From Entoloma clypeatum (lineage: Eukaryota; Basidiomycota; Agaricomycetes; Agaricales; Entolomataceae), in assembly GCA_963565915.1 (NCBI GenBank), contig OY751486.1, forward strand, positions 3,534,001-3,598,000: a stretch of 64,000 nt of DNA. The letters are read 5' to 3'. Each line of letters opens with the position of its first letter. Position 1 is the stretch's first letter. Below the pieces are notes generated by a model, which saw only the letters and a list, made by a program, of their open reading frames with translations, did not search any database and was not told the DNA's origin. Shown here one piece after another: positions 49,386-59,512 of the stretch. Both the position numbers and the translations under genes were made by a program.

Positions 49386-49652
49386 TTGTTGTCGGGGGAA
49401 AAATCCTCTTGTTTGTCTTCTGCTTGCTCTGACGCTTCGGCGATGTCGGAGGTAGATGTCACTGCATCTTTAGCGGCTAGTTGGTCCATCATGTACTCCT
49501 CCTGTTTGTCTGACATCATGAATCGGACATTGAATCGGAGCGGACACTCGCGACTGAAATGACCAGTTTGTCACGTAGCGTGTTTTTCAATGTTGGAAAA
49601 CGTCGGATGCATCGGAGCAGTCGGAGCGGAGTAGCGGATGAACGGATGTGAC

Positions 49653-50020
49653 TGTTATGCGTAACAAACCGTTCCAAGGTTCGGGCAGAGTATGCAGGAA
49701 GATGGAAAGGCGAAGAGCAATGTGATTGCTAAATCTAAGGAATCTAGCTATAGTACAAAGGGTTTATATAGGTACTGACTATAGGCGATAGCATATGAGT
49801 CAGTGCTGCGCAAGGCAGTGTATCTGAGTAAGATAACTGCGGAAGGCAGTGCGTCTGAGTAAGACGACTGCGGAATGAGTCAGACAGCTGCGGAAAGCGA
49901 GTCAGCGCGGGAGCGAAGTGTACTAAAGGAAATAAAGTATAATACGATATGTGTAAGCGGGGGCCGATGAGTAAAAGTGAAAAAGTAAGCATATACGTCC
50001 GTAGTCGTTAGTCCGTAACA
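49653..50020 (-). repeat. 3' LTR of A2 (368 bp)
   Basis: Plus-strand ends TGTTATGCGTAAC and GTCCGTAACA. Shorter than the A1 LTR (402 bp) but sharing the segment AGATTTAGCAA on the minus strand. Confidence 0.93.
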
Positions 50021-50057
50021 TGTTCCCCTCCTCAAGGTCTGTGTCCTCACAGACTAC

Positions 50058-50213
50058 CTACTCCCATCCATCGTTGCCATTTGGATCGGCCCAGGCAGGG
50101 TCAACTCGGTTACCCCAATCCTTTATTAGTTCATCGTTTACCGCCGTGGCAAACTCTAAACCTCGAATGGCGAGGCGAAGGCGTCGATTCTCGACAGCAA
50201 GGGTGTTGGTATA
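50058..50213 (-). pseudogene. A2 ORF3 remnant (C-terminal 51 codons)
   Basis: The minus-strand frame reads YTNTLAVENRRLRLAIRGLE, FATAVNDELIKDW and then an Asp/Trp-rich end (WADPNGNDGWE). It aligns with A1 ORF3 and has no internal stop. Its upstream part is deleted and fused out of frame to integrase. Confidence 0.7.
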
Positions 50214-53200
50214 GTTTTTTCAAGAAGTCGTTGGCAGCTGGATTGGTATCCTCTAACACGAGTTCTCCCTTCCACGGATGTAAACCGTAGTTGAGGTAGA
50301 ATGGGGTGTGCTTCGTTGCCTGGTGCTCTTTGTCATTGTACTGGAACTCTGCGATTGCGATCCATTCTGCCCAATCATCCTGTAGATGGTTGACAAAGTT
50401 TCGTAAGAATGCTTCTGTTTCCTGATGCGATCGCTCGGCCTGTCCATCAGTCTGTGGGTGGTACGCGGTGGACAGGTTCCTCTTGATCCCCAACATGCGG
50501 CAGAGTATCTCCATGAACTTCGCAGCGAACTGTGGTCCCCTATCGCTGATGATCTTCTTGGGGATCCCATGAAGCTTCCATATCTGGTCCCGATAGATCT
50601 TGGCTAATCCTTCAGCCGATAGTTCCACGGTTGTCGGGATGAGATGAAGCATCTTTGAATGTCTGTCCGTGATGACCAGAATTGCGTTCTTCCCATCAGA
50701 TTCTGGTATCGGTCCCACGACGTCAATCCCTATGTCTTCCCATGGTTGACTTGGCGCGGCGTTAGGGTGTAGAGGGGCGTGTCTCCTTTGGCGGCTGATC
50801 TTGTTACGTTGACAGGTGTCACAACCTTTCACATACTTCTTTACGTCATGTAGGATGGTGGGCCACCAGTAGGTGCGAGTGAGGAGTTCATGTGTTCGAT
50901 ATTGTCCTGGATGTCCTGCCACTGGTGCGTCGTGCGCTTCAAACATCAGTTCTTGGCGCAATTGTGGGTCTGGTGGAACATAGACTCGTTCTCCTGCGTA
51001 GGTGATGCCATTTTCCTGCTGGTACCAATGAGGATTCTTCTTCAGACCCTGGGCTACTTCTGTCTCCATGCGATTCGAGGCCTTGATGCGTGCGATCCAT
51101 GGGTTTTCGATGGTTGTGATGTTTCCGACTTTGATGGAATCAGATGTTTCACCCCCTTCAAAGAATTGTTCCTCCGTGAACATCTCCATTTGTATCACAT
51201 CTTCTGATTCCAATCGTTTCAAAAATAGCCCCTCCTTGAGCATTTGGTCGCTGTCCTGCGGCTCGAGTTCCGTCTCATACCAGGGTAAGCGTGACAGGAT
51301 GTCTGCTTTCGCGTTTGTCTTCCCAGGTACATGTCGCAATTCGAAGTCATAGTCTTGTAACTTCATCTTCCAGCGCCTCTGTCGTTGGTTTAGGTCCTGA
51401 GGGCGCCGGAAATACTCCAGGTTTTTGTGATCGGTTAAGATCTCGAAACGCTCCTTGGCTTCAAGTAGATAATGTCGCCAGTCCTTCAGTGCTTCCATGA
51501 CTGCCAAGAGTTCCTTGTCATATATCTCGTAATTCTGTTCGGCCGCGGACATGGTCCGCGACAAGAACGCGATAGGATGCCACTTGTCGTCTTGTTTCTG
51601 TGAAAGTACCGCCCCAATCGCATAACCCGATGCATCGGTTTCGACCCTGAACTGTCCGTCCGGTTTTGGCAATGCCAAGACTGGTGCCGTCGTGATTGCC
51701 CGTATGAGACCTTCAAATGCTTCTTGCGCTGTTGGTCCCCACGTGAATGCTGTGTTTCCCGTAAGTGTTGTGAGTGGCTTTGCGATGTTCGAGTATCCTT
51801 CGATAAAGCGTCGATAAAAATTGGCAAATCCCAGGAACTTCTGGACTTCCTTTTTTGATGTGGGTACTCGCCAGTTCCGGATTGTGTCCACCTTTTCAGT
51901 TTCCATCTCAACACGTCCTTCTCCAACGACATATCCCAATATGGGGCATTTCGTTACTTCCCAAAGACACTTCTTCTCCTTTAGGAACAGGTCATTGTCT
52001 GACAGAATCTGCAAGATCTCTTCGGTGTTCCGGGCGAGTTCTTCCTTGGTTTTACCAATAACCACTATGTCATCCATGTAAATCACACAGATGCGCCGAC
52101 GGATCTGTTCCCTGAATAGGCTGGCCATCATCCGAGAGAACGTTCCCGGGGAGTTGCAGAGACCGAAAAACATGACCAATGGTTCAAACAATCCTCGGCT
52201 GGTCAGGAAGGCGGCTTTCCATTCGTCACCCTTCTTGATCCGCACGTTATTGTATCCCCACATGATGTCCATTTTGTTGAAGTAGACTGCGTCCTTCAAT
52301 ACATCCAAGAGGTCGTTGATGCGTGGGAGTGGGAATTTGTCCTTAACCGTGAATTTATTGACCGTGCGATAATCCTGTACCAATCGTTTGGAACCATCTT
52401 TCTTGTTAATGAAGAAGCAGGGTGATGCATAAGGGGATTTGGACGGTCGGATCTTTCCGGTTGCCAGGCCTTCATCGATGAATTCGTCCAGTTCTTCTTG
52501 CTCCTTTTGGGTCATAGGGTACGTGTTTCCTCCTAGCTCCTTTGGTGCGTCCGGTGTAAGTTCGATGCCGTGGTCCCATTCTCTTTCCTTTGGGATCTTG
52601 TCGAAGTTTTCTTTTTCAAAGAGATGGGCAAAACGTTCAACGTATGAGGGTCGTTTGGTTGTGGGAGGTGGTGTGGGAGTAACTGCTTCCAATATGGGGT
52701 CTCTGGGCTTCCATTTCTGATCCGATTTCTTGGGCGCGTCCTTGTCTCGTACTTCCACCATGCGAACCCGATGTTTGCGACCATTAAGGTTAACCCTGAA
52801 ATCCGAGTGTTTGGTTTGACACGTTGATGGGCATCGGTTGAATGTTACGGCGCCGGTCGTCCAATTGATTGTAGGGTTGTGGTGCACCAACCAATCATGT
52901 CCCAAAAGCATATCCGTTCTCCCAATGTCCAATACCATTGCCTCCATGGTTTCCTGGTGTGTTCCCAAGTCCAGCTTGACTTCGGCAAGTTTTTCTGCTT
53001 TCTGTTGTCGGTTCGGTGATCCATCCGCATTTAGGATTGATATGGGCTTTATTCCACGTGTGGGAAGGTTCTGTTCACGTACTATTCTGGGATGGATACA
53101 TGTGCGTTCACATCCGCTATCGACCTCGGGTCGAATGGCCTTTGGTCCTCGTCGTGTTTTGATCTGAGCTTGCAGCTTGATCTCTCGTCGTTTCGGAGGT

Positions 53201-53286
53201 TTATCTCCCTTGACAATCTTAGTTGACGCAACGGCTCGCTTTGCAGGGATAACATAAGTTATATTGTCTGTAACTGCACCAGGCAA
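50131..53286 (-). CDS. A2 Pol, C-terminally truncated
   Basis: Open for 1,051 codons without a stop: protease (EVDSGCERTCIHP), RT (YMDD in RICVIYMDDIVVIGK), RNase H (VETDASGYAIGAVLS) and integrase (GCDTCQRNKISRQ, IISDRGPQFAAKF). After AANDFLKKL a deletion joins ORF3 sequence in another frame, adding a spurious tail (YQHPCCREST...). The integrase C-terminus and chromodomain are missing. The RT and RNase H look intact, so the protein could supply those activities. The annotated left end is not an ATG; entry from gag by frameshift is likely, as in A1. Confidence 0.88.
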   Translation of the reverse strand: MPGAVTDNITYVIPAKRAVASTKIVKGDKPPKRREIKLQAQIKTRRGPKAIRPEVDSGCERTCIHPRIVREQNLPTRGIKPISILNADGSPNRQQKAEKLAEVKLDLGTHQETMEAMVLDIGRTDMLLGHDWLVHHNPTINWTTGAVTFNRCPSTCQTKHSDFRVNLNGRKHRVRMVEVRDKDAPKKSDQKWKPRDPILEAVTPTPPPTTKRPSYVERFAHLFEKENFDKIPKEREWDHGIELTPDAPKELGGNTYPMTQKEQEELDEFIDEGLATGKIRPSKSPYASPCFFINKKDGSKRLVQDYRTVNKFTVKDKFPLPRINDLLDVLKDAVYFNKMDIMWGYNNVRIKKGDEWKAAFLTSRGLFEPLVMFFGLCNSPGTFSRMMASLFREQIRRRICVIYMDDIVVIGKTKEELARNTEEILQILSDNDLFLKEKKCLWEVTKCPILGYVVGEGRVEMETEKVDTIRNWRVPTSKKEVQKFLGFANFYRRFIEGYSNIAKPLTTLTGNTAFTWGPTAQEAFEGLIRAITTAPVLALPKPDGQFRVETDASGYAIGAVLSQKQDDKWHPIAFLSRTMSAAEQNYEIYDKELLAVMEALKDWRHYLLEAKERFEILTDHKNLEYFRRPQDLNQRQRRWKMKLQDYDFELRHVPGKTNAKADILSRLPWYETELEPQDSDQMLKEGLFLKRLESEDVIQMEMFTEEQFFEGGETSDSIKVGNITTIENPWIARIKASNRMETEVAQGLKKNPHWYQQENGITYAGERVYVPPDPQLRQELMFEAHDAPVAGHPGQYRTHELLTRTYWWPTILHDVKKYVKGCDTCQRNKISRQRRHAPLHPNAAPSQPWEDIGIDVVGPIPESDGKNAILVITDRHSKMLHLIPTTVELSAEGLAKIYRDQIWKLHGIPKKIISDRGPQFAAKFMEILCRMLGIKRNLSTAYHPQTDGQAERSHQETEAFLRNFVNHLQDDWAEWIAIAEFQYNDKEHQATKHTPFYLNYGLHPWKGELVLEDTNPAANDFLKKLYQHPCCRESTPSPRHSRFRVCHGGKR

Positions 53287-53327
53287 GCGAGTTCGTTTAA
53301 TGGATAAGGGTCGCGACTTAGCGTCGT

Positions 53328-54767
53328 TTAATCGGACCCTTCGGGAAAATCCTTCTCATCGGTCTCTATGGTGATGGTTTCATCGTCATCATCGGTATCT
53401 CCATCAGACACCTTCCTAATCTTTCCAGAGTTCTTCTTCGGCTTGCGGCAGTTGCGCGCAATATGTCCTTCTTGGTCGCAGTTGAAACACTTACGACCAT
53501 CTTTCTTCTTTGGGGCTTTGCAGTCTTTGGCAAGGTGACCAAAGCGCTGACAGTTGTAGCAACGGGCTACTCCTGCTTTGTCGATCTCCATGGCTTTGCC
53601 TTGACCACCATAAGTGGTACCCGATCCGGTGCGTGTGTCGCCACCCCCTCGGATGACTAATGCATGTCCCTCCATCTGTCGTCCCTTGTTTCGGATCTCC
53701 TTTGCGTAATCAGTGTACGTCTTGCCATCGCTAGCCACTTGTTCAGAAATTTTGCGGTTGACGTTCTTTTCCAGGATGTATTTCCCAGTTTCTTCGCCAA
53801 GGTTTGACAGCTTCAAGATCTCTTCGAATTCGTCCAAGAATTCGTCGATGGTGCGTTTCTCCTGTTTCAGGACTTCGAGTTTCGCCTTGGCCGCTGCCGA
53901 CTTGTTGGCAATAGAGAATCGCGTAGCGATGTCGTCTGAGAATCCTAACCAGGTGATGTTCTCGCCATCGGTGGCAAGGTCGTCTAATTTGTTGCTGGCC
54001 CAGTGTTTACCGGACCCTTCCATCATGCGGGATAACACCGCAAGAATCTTCTGATCGTCGGACAGGCCCTTCTGGAACCTGATGTATAATTTGGTGGCTT
54101 TCCACCACTCGTCGAAGGTGTGTCTGTCTTTGAACATCCCAGGATCTTTGATGATCTTGGATGTATCCATTGTTTGTACTGTCGGTGCTTCTGCCATGTC
54201 TAGAACCTGCGGAGTAGGAGAGGTGTCGGATTGTTGGGATGAAGATGGGGTTCGGGATATAGGTAGGGGTTGAAAATCAGTCCCTGTTCTAGGCGTCTGT
54301 TGGTCGCGAGAAGGGGTCAAGTCTCTCGTTTCGTGCCCAACGGTTGTACTCGGTCTGTTGCTTGTTGGTGGTGAAGTGGGCGTAGATCTGCTGCTTCGAG
54401 TAAGACGTGGTGATGCGGCTCTGGGACGTCTCGATGTGAGCGTCCTAATCAATCTTCTGATAACGGTTGTCTGGACACCGATAAACTCTCTGATCTCTGT
54501 GATCCGACCTGTCTGAGGTCCTTCTTGAATGCGAAAGCTTTCGAGTTTGTTCTGTCGGGCGTTGTAACGCGCGATCTGGTGTTGCCGAGCAAGATGGATG
54601 CTCTCTGCTATCTCGCCGTGGGGGCGATGCTCGTCGTTGTCTAGTTCTTCGTCAAGCACCTGCTGTAGGATGCGACGGATCTCCGATTCGATGTACTGCT
54701 GGATAAGCGTAAAATCGATACTGTCTCGAGGACTTAGCTCCTCCTGTCGGGCTTCTGGCGTGCTGAA
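53328..54767 (-). CDS. A2 Gag, fused reading frames
   Basis: A single frame runs from the N-terminal region (EARQEELSPRDSIDF...) to the two zinc knuckles (CYNCQRFGHLAKDC, CFNCDQEGHIARNC) and ends EKDFPEGSD. Compared with A1, about 125 bp are missing between two ACAGA copies (QQT|PRTGTDFQ), which brings the two A1 frames into one. The ATG used by A1 for the upstream frame reads ACG here, so the start is uncertain. Confidence 0.8.
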   Translation of the reverse strand, partial: FSTPEARQEELSPRDSIDFTLIQQYIESEIRRILQQVLDEELDNDEHRPHGEIAESIHLARQHQIARYNARQNKLESFRIQEGPQTGRITEIREFIGVQTTVIRRLIRTLTSRRPRAASPRLTRSSRSTPTSPPTSNRPSTTVGHETRDLTPSRDQQTPRTGTDFQPLPISRTPSSSQQSDTSPTPQVLDMAEAPTVQTMDTSKIIKDPGMFKDRHTFDEWWKATKLYIRFQKGLSDDQKILAVLSRMMEGSGKHWASNKLDDLATDGENITWLGFSDDIATRFSIANKSAAAKAKLEVLKQEKRTIDEFLDEFEEILKLSNLGEETGKYILEKNVNRKISEQVASDGKTYTDYAKEIRNKGRQMEGHALVIRGGGDTRTGSGTTYGGQGKAMEIDKAGVARCYNCQRFGHLAKDCKAPKKKDGRKCFNCDQEGHIARNCRKPKKNSGKIRKVSDGDTDDDDETITIETDEKDFPEGSD

Positions 54768-54863
54768 TGGGTTACTGGTGAAGTCTTCAAAGAAGCGCGA
54801 CGTCTTGACTCGTCTGGTAGTTGCTCTCTTCGCTCTGGGCGAACCTAACGAGATTTAGCAACT

Positions 54864-55231
54864 TGTTATGCGTAACAAACCGTTCCAAGGTTCGGGCAGA
54901 GTATGCAGGAAGATGGAAAGGCGAAGAGCAATGTGATTGCTAAATCTAAGGAATCTAGCTATAGTACAAAGGGTTTATATAGGTACTGACTATAGGCGAT
55001 AGCATATGAGTCAGTGCTGCGCAAGGCAGTGTATCTGAGTAAGATAACTGCGGAAGGCAGTGCGTCTGAGTAAGACGACTGCGGAATGAGTCAGACAGCT
55101 GCGGAAAGCGAGTCAGCGCGGGAGCGAAGTGTACTAAAGGAAATAAAGTATAATACGATATGTGTAAGCGGGGGCCGATGAGTAAAAGTGAAAAAGTAAG
55201 CATATACGTCCGTAGTCGTTAGTCCGTAACA
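54864..55231 (-). repeat. 5' LTR of A2 (368 bp)
   Basis: It appears identical to 49653-50020. The adjoining PBS (minus strand TTGCTAAATCT, near 54851-54861) is complementary to AGATTTAGCAA in the LTR. Confidence 0.93.
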
Positions 55232-55742
55232 GTGACAAGTCCGACGTCTTGCAGAAAGGACCTGGCTTCAACTTATGTGTTGCGCCCCATTTCTTTGACG
55301 TGGTCCTAGATTTTGGATTGGCAGATGTCGGAGGGTGAGAGGAGCGGATGTGCGGAGCGGATGTGCGGAGGTGGAGACGTGAGAAGGAGGATGAGGACGA
55401 AAGGCAAAGGAATAGATTGGTGGAACGTATGGCAACGTATAGTGACGTATAATATTCGAACTGAGGAACTACGACAGAATTCATACTACTTATAGTAAAC
55501 CAGAAGTGGGTCAGTAACTACTATAGGTAAGGTGTGGATGTCGGAGTTACTCATCGGAGCAATCGGAGTACGGAGAGGAGCAAATGCAAAATCAACATCA
55601 AGATGTCTACTTGTCAGCATAATTAGAATGTTAACTAGTAGAGATGTCAATAAGTACTATTATGAAGATCATCGGATGTCGGACCGGATAAAACGTCGGA
55701 GTCATTGGATGTGTCGGATGTATGAATTGCATGGTTATGACA

Positions 55743-57254
55743 GTATTTTCCCCTTAGGGCTGAACCCTTGAGGCCCATAGGATATGCCATATAATTGTGT
55801 GTTGGATGCTTGCCAGAAAATGTAATCATCCGATAATGCAAGTCACTTTATACTTGGCTGCATAAGGGCCAAGGATCAGAGGAGGTCGGAGGTGCGGAGA
55901 TCCGAGGTGCGGAGGTCGGAGGAAAATGCAGATGAGAAAGGATGTGCCAGCAGATACAGAGATGATCCATATTTTGTGTCCAATTGTAAACATCATTGCA
56001 AAAGTAAACAATGACAGAAAAAGCGGAGTTGATCTGAGCAGTCGGAGGAGCGGATGTCGGATCGGAGGTGGTGGACATGGCTTGGGTGCGGATAGCAAGT
56101 GCAATCAAGCAAATGTTATAGTCTTAGGGCCAAACCCTTGAGGCACATAAGGTGAGGAATCGCAAGTCCGATGTGAGGATGAGGGAATTTGTGATGAAGA
56201 AGAGGAAGCGGAGGTACCAAGTGTGGAGGGCAAATGAATGTGTGTCGGATTGGACTGAGGTTGCAAGATGCAATGGGATGGGAGTGACAGATGTCAAGAT
56301 GTCGGAGATGACTGGAGCGGAGCGGATTTGTCGGAGGTGATCGGATGTGGTATAAAATGTCGGAAGGGATGAAGAAAGTGATTGGTGTTTTCACTGGTTG
56401 ACTATTTTCCCCTTAGGATAGACGTCCCATCGTCTATCTCCAAAGATGAGAGTCATAAAGGAGGTGAAAAAAATGCGGATGTCGTCGGATATGAGAGCGG
56501 AGTAGGTCGGAAATCAGAGGTGGAGGTGTCAGAGGTGTCCTGAAAGAATCAATGTGTTGAAAAGATCATAATGCCAATTTATTGACAAGTGCCAGAGGTT
56601 GTTTGGAATGCTTGCAGATGCAAGTAGTGAACTGTCTGCAGCCAGGGTTGCAAGTATACACCATGTAACTGCAAGATAGGCATAGTGCAGACATCGGAGG
56701 TGACCAGAGGTCGGAGTGACCAAAGTCGGAGGACAGAGTTTGCAAAAGTGGCAACAATACCAACTTAAGCAATAAGACGTCGAGGGCTTGCACTCTTCAG
56801 AAAATGGATGGAAAAGGTACTGGCCCAATACCCAAACAATGCAAAGATTGTGAAGTGGGTGAGCTAGTGGTATCCTATAACCATAGAAATTCGAGCCAAG
56901 CAAGGGTTTCACAAAATGTGACAGGCGTTCACCAAAAGCAAGTGGAGCGGAGTTAACCGGAGGTCGGAGATGATCAACCACAAATGAATGGGTCAACCAA
57001 AGTGAATGGACATAAAGACAGATGATTTTGTGAATGAGGACAAGGTGGATGTCAATGACCCAAAAAATGCGGAGACATCGGAGATGTCGGAGGTCCGCAA
57101 GCGGAGTAGGATGTCGAAGGATGAATGGAGAGATGTGTCCTAATCCAGACCTAAACTTGAAAGACCAGATTGTAAGGCCAGGATGGAATAGGATCGGAGG
57201 GGTGCAGAGTGATTGAAAGAGGGTGTCAAAGGAATGGTGTCAGTTCGAATATAC
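55743..57254 (-). other. Internal region of element C, no coding capacity
   Basis: No frame gives a recognisable protein. It is dense in GTCGGA/CGGAGG words. The purine tract CCTAAGGGGAAAATA (minus strand) occurs twice, at 55744-55758 next to the LTR and at 56403-56417. A related block CCCTTAGGG...ACCCTTGAGGC occurs at about 55752 and 56121. A small stem-loop (ATAGACG...CGTCTAT) follows the second tract. Confidence 0.7.
57240..57252 (-). other. Self-priming primer-binding site of C
   Basis: Plus-strand TCAGTTCGAATAT is the exact reverse complement of ATATTCGAACTGA in the LTR (57553-57565). In the minus orientation it lies two bases after the 5' LTR. A TATAAG-like box about 30 bp upstream of the LTR segment supports a transcript starting nearby. 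Confidence 0.65.
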
Positions 57255-57843
57255 TGTCACGTAGCGTGTTTTTCAATGTTGGAAAACGTCGGATGCATCG
57301 GAGCAGTCGGAGCGGAGTAGCGGATGAACGGATGTGACAAGTCCGACGTCTTGCAGAAAGGACCTGGCTTCAACTTATGTGTTGCGCCCCATTCTTTGAC
57401 GTGGTCCTAGATTTTGGATTGGCAGATGTCGGAGGGTGAGAGGAGCGGATGTGCGGAGCGGATGTGCGGAGGTGGAGACGTGAGAAGGAGGATGAGGACG
57501 AAAGGCAAAGGAATAGATTGGTGGAACGTATGGCAACGTATAGTGACGTATAATATTCGAACTGAGGAACTACGACAGAATTCATACTACTTATAGTAAA
57601 CCAGAAGTGGGTCAGTAACTACTATAGGTAAGGTGTGGATGTCGGAGTTACTCATCGGAGCAATCGGAGTACGGAGAGGAGCAAATGCAAAATCAACATC
57701 AAGATGTCTACTTGTCAGCATAATTAGAATGTTAACTAGTAGAGATGTCAATAAGTACTATTATGAAGATCATCGGATGTCGGACCGGATAAAACGTCGG
57801 AGTCATTGGATGTGTCGGATGTATGAATTGCATGGTTATGACA
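57255..57843 (-). repeat. 5' LTR of C (589 bp)
   Basis: TGTCACGTAGCG to GGTTATGACA on the plus strand, collinear with the interrupted left LTR. Followed by the target duplication CAGTT. Confidence 0.92.
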
Positions 57844-59019
57844 CAGTTTTACCACATCTGAAGCATACATTGGCGTTCTTACCCCTGACGCGAGAGGCAT
57901 TGATATCCATCACATTGGGGTCGCGGTCGGTCAGAGTCGGAGCAATGACTGTCGGAGGTGCACGCGGAATATAGGGGATGAAAGGTCGGGGAAATACGGA
58001 TCCTGCCGCTGCCTTCGGTGCGGTTGGAGCAGTGCAGAAAGGGTTCGGGCGTGTTGGAACTGTGGACTTGAAAGCTTTATTGGCAATTGAATTATAATTG
58101 TTGACTCGTGCGGCTGCATACCAGGCATCCGGGTTGTCATCCGCGGGTCGTTCAAAAGTTAGTGTCGCAATTTTGGATTGGATGTCGGATCGGAGGCCAT
58201 GTCGGAACTTAAGTACTATGTTCGTTCCTTCGGTGTACCCAGCCTTTTCGACATAATCCTTGAAGTCATCAATGTAAGCCTCCACATCCCGACTACCTTG
58301 GTAATAGGCTTCTCCCTCAAGAATGAGCTGTGCATCTTGTTCTTCATTTTTCGGAGTGAACTCCGCGATGAACACAGTTCAGAACTGCACCCAGGTCTGG
58401 TGACACAGAGCTCCGGTCTGACGCTCTTGTCAGATGACGTGGTCGGCAAAGCGCGCAGCACATCCACTATTCATGAAGGAAAGCGCCCAATAGATACTAG
58501 CATGATCATCTGCAAACTGTTCCGGAACCAGTCCCATATACAGTTCGCAAGAATTAAGAAAAGTCCAACCAGTGGTACGTGCTCCGTCGAAGTCCGACGG
58601 AGTTGCGGGTTTGGCCCGACGTATGCCTGGATTGGCAGGCATGATCAGAGCTGGCAGAAAGGCCGGAACAGGGGCCTCTGCTGGAGGGGGAATCGGGTTG
58701 GGGTTGGGAATGGGAGCAGGTGGAATAGTGGTCCGGATAAGTTGTTCAAGTTGAGCGGTAATGTTGGTGAGGGTCTGGCGGTGTTCCTGGAACTCGCATT
58801 CAAGCGCAGTAAGATGTTTGGGGTTGTCCATTTCTATGTGCGATACGGAGTCATCAGTTACAGAGTGGTAGGCAGAATGGTGGGAAGAAGGATCGGAAGG
58901 AATGTCAGATGTACCGGAATCGAAGGAGGGCGGACTCGAGTCCATGTTGTCAACTCCGAAGCACGGAATGGCTTCAATGGTACAATTCGTACCCGGTCCG
59001 TTTAGAGAGAACTTTCTAC

Positions 59020-59512
59020 TGTAAGGGCGACCTTACGATCCAACAACTCCGAAGTGCTCTGAAGCGACTCCGACGTCAGACGACTTGCAAGGGAAATCCA
59101 AAGTTAAATTAGACTCTACGAAGTACAATACGAGGCGTACCTTGCAAGGGAAATCCAAAGAGAAAGTTCTGAGGATTCCCTTGCAGGCTAGACAGCTATA
59201 TAGATGATGAGAATTGGAAATGAGGAGAGGAATGTTGGTATACGACAAAGATCAGGAGTAGGGATGGGAACGGAATATGTAAATTGGAAGTGTGCATGTG
59301 GTGGTATGAATCATTGCTCCGACGTGCACTCCGACGCAGAGGACGGGTCGGAAGTGTCGGAGGTTGGAGGTGTCGAAGGATAATTGGAAACAAAAGGAAA
59401 CATAAAGTATAGTAATATAAATAATAGACGTACCACAATGGTCGGAGGGTTGGAGGATGGGTCGGAGGTGTTGGAGGTGTTGGATTGAGGAAATCGGATG
59501 GTTGCCCTTACA
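59020..59512 (-). repeat. Outer 5' LTR of the family B composite
   Basis: 493 bp, nearly identical to 41537-42029. Followed by GCCCA, the right target duplication, after which B1 resumes. Confidence 0.92.

Larger units (their letters stand above)
49653..55231 (-). mobile_element. A2: family A element inserted in the LTR of C
   Basis: 5.58 kb, target duplication GTGAC (49648-49652 and 55232-55236), 368 bp LTRs (49653-50020 and 54864-55231) that look identical. It lacks the end of integrase, the chromodomain and the start of ORF3. It also has a gag deletion of about 125 bp relative to A1. Identical LTRs with an internal deletion suggest a defective copy mobilised in trans, or a deletion soon after insertion. 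Confidence 0.93.
49569..55742 (-). repeat. Left LTR of C, interrupted by A2
   Basis: It consists of 49569-49652 and 55237-55742, with GTGAC duplicated at the break. After removal of A2 it is collinear with the right LTR at 57255-57843. Confidence 0.9.
49569..57843 (-). mobile_element. C: non-coding LTR retrotransposon, split by A2
   Basis: Ends TGTCACGTAGCG...GGTTATGACA, target duplication CAGTT (49564-49568 and 57844-57848). LTRs of about 589 bp enclose a 1,512 bp internal region (55743-57254) without any recognisable gag or pol, so it must be mobilised in trans. Minus orientation is inferred from the polypurine tract next to the left LTR and the self-complementary PBS next to the right LTR. 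The two LTRs differ by a single-base indel (CATTTCTTT versus CATTCTTT) as far as compared, so the insertion is young. Confidence 0.88.
49386..58945 (-). pseudogene. Family B gag split by element C
   Basis: The N-terminal part 57844-58945 (ATG at 58945, MDSSPPSFDSGTSDIP) has capsid motifs (TTGWTFLNSCELYMGLVPEQ) and two TGA codons near 58390-58440 that replace Arg codons of B1. It runs into the zinc knuckle CFRCGKT. After removal of 49569-57843 the knuckle is completed as GHFSREC in 49386-49568. The insertion thus lies exactly inside the CCHC box. Confidence 0.88.
41537..59512 (-). mobile_element. B2/B3: minus-strand family B composite with internal tandem repeat
   Basis: Flanked by GCCCA on both sides (41532-41536 and 59513-59517), with 493 bp LTRs at both ends (41537-42029 and 59020-59512) that differ by only two C/T changes in the compared part. 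Inside, a third LTR (45043-45535) and a repeated 3' half of pol create the order LTR, partial pol, 272 bp, LTR, full pol-gag, LTR, read left to right. It is interrupted by element C at 49569-57843. Confidence 0.85.

Noticed and set aside
49744..55203. 82-codon ORF present twice (49744-49992 and 54955-55203)
   Set aside because: It lies within the two A2 LTRs and spans promoter sequence; repetition reflects LTR identity.
32479..55231. A1 and A2 as arms of one large inverted duplication
   Set aside because: They have different LTR lengths (402 and 368 bp), different target duplications (AAAGC and GTGAC) and different deletions, so they are separate insertions.
55532..57216. Small ORFs in the element C LTRs and interior as gag remnants
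   Set aside because: None contains a CCHC box or capsid-like motif; they reflect purine-rich repeat words.
49569..57843. Two separate solo LTRs of family C instead of one element
   Set aside because: The outermost ends share the CAGTT target duplication and restore the gag zinc knuckle, showing a single LTR-interior-LTR insertion.
41713..59438. The repeated 80-codon ORF (41713-41955, 45219-45461, 59196-59438) as a conserved small protein
   Set aside because: It lies inside family B LTRs and is repeated only because the LTR is.
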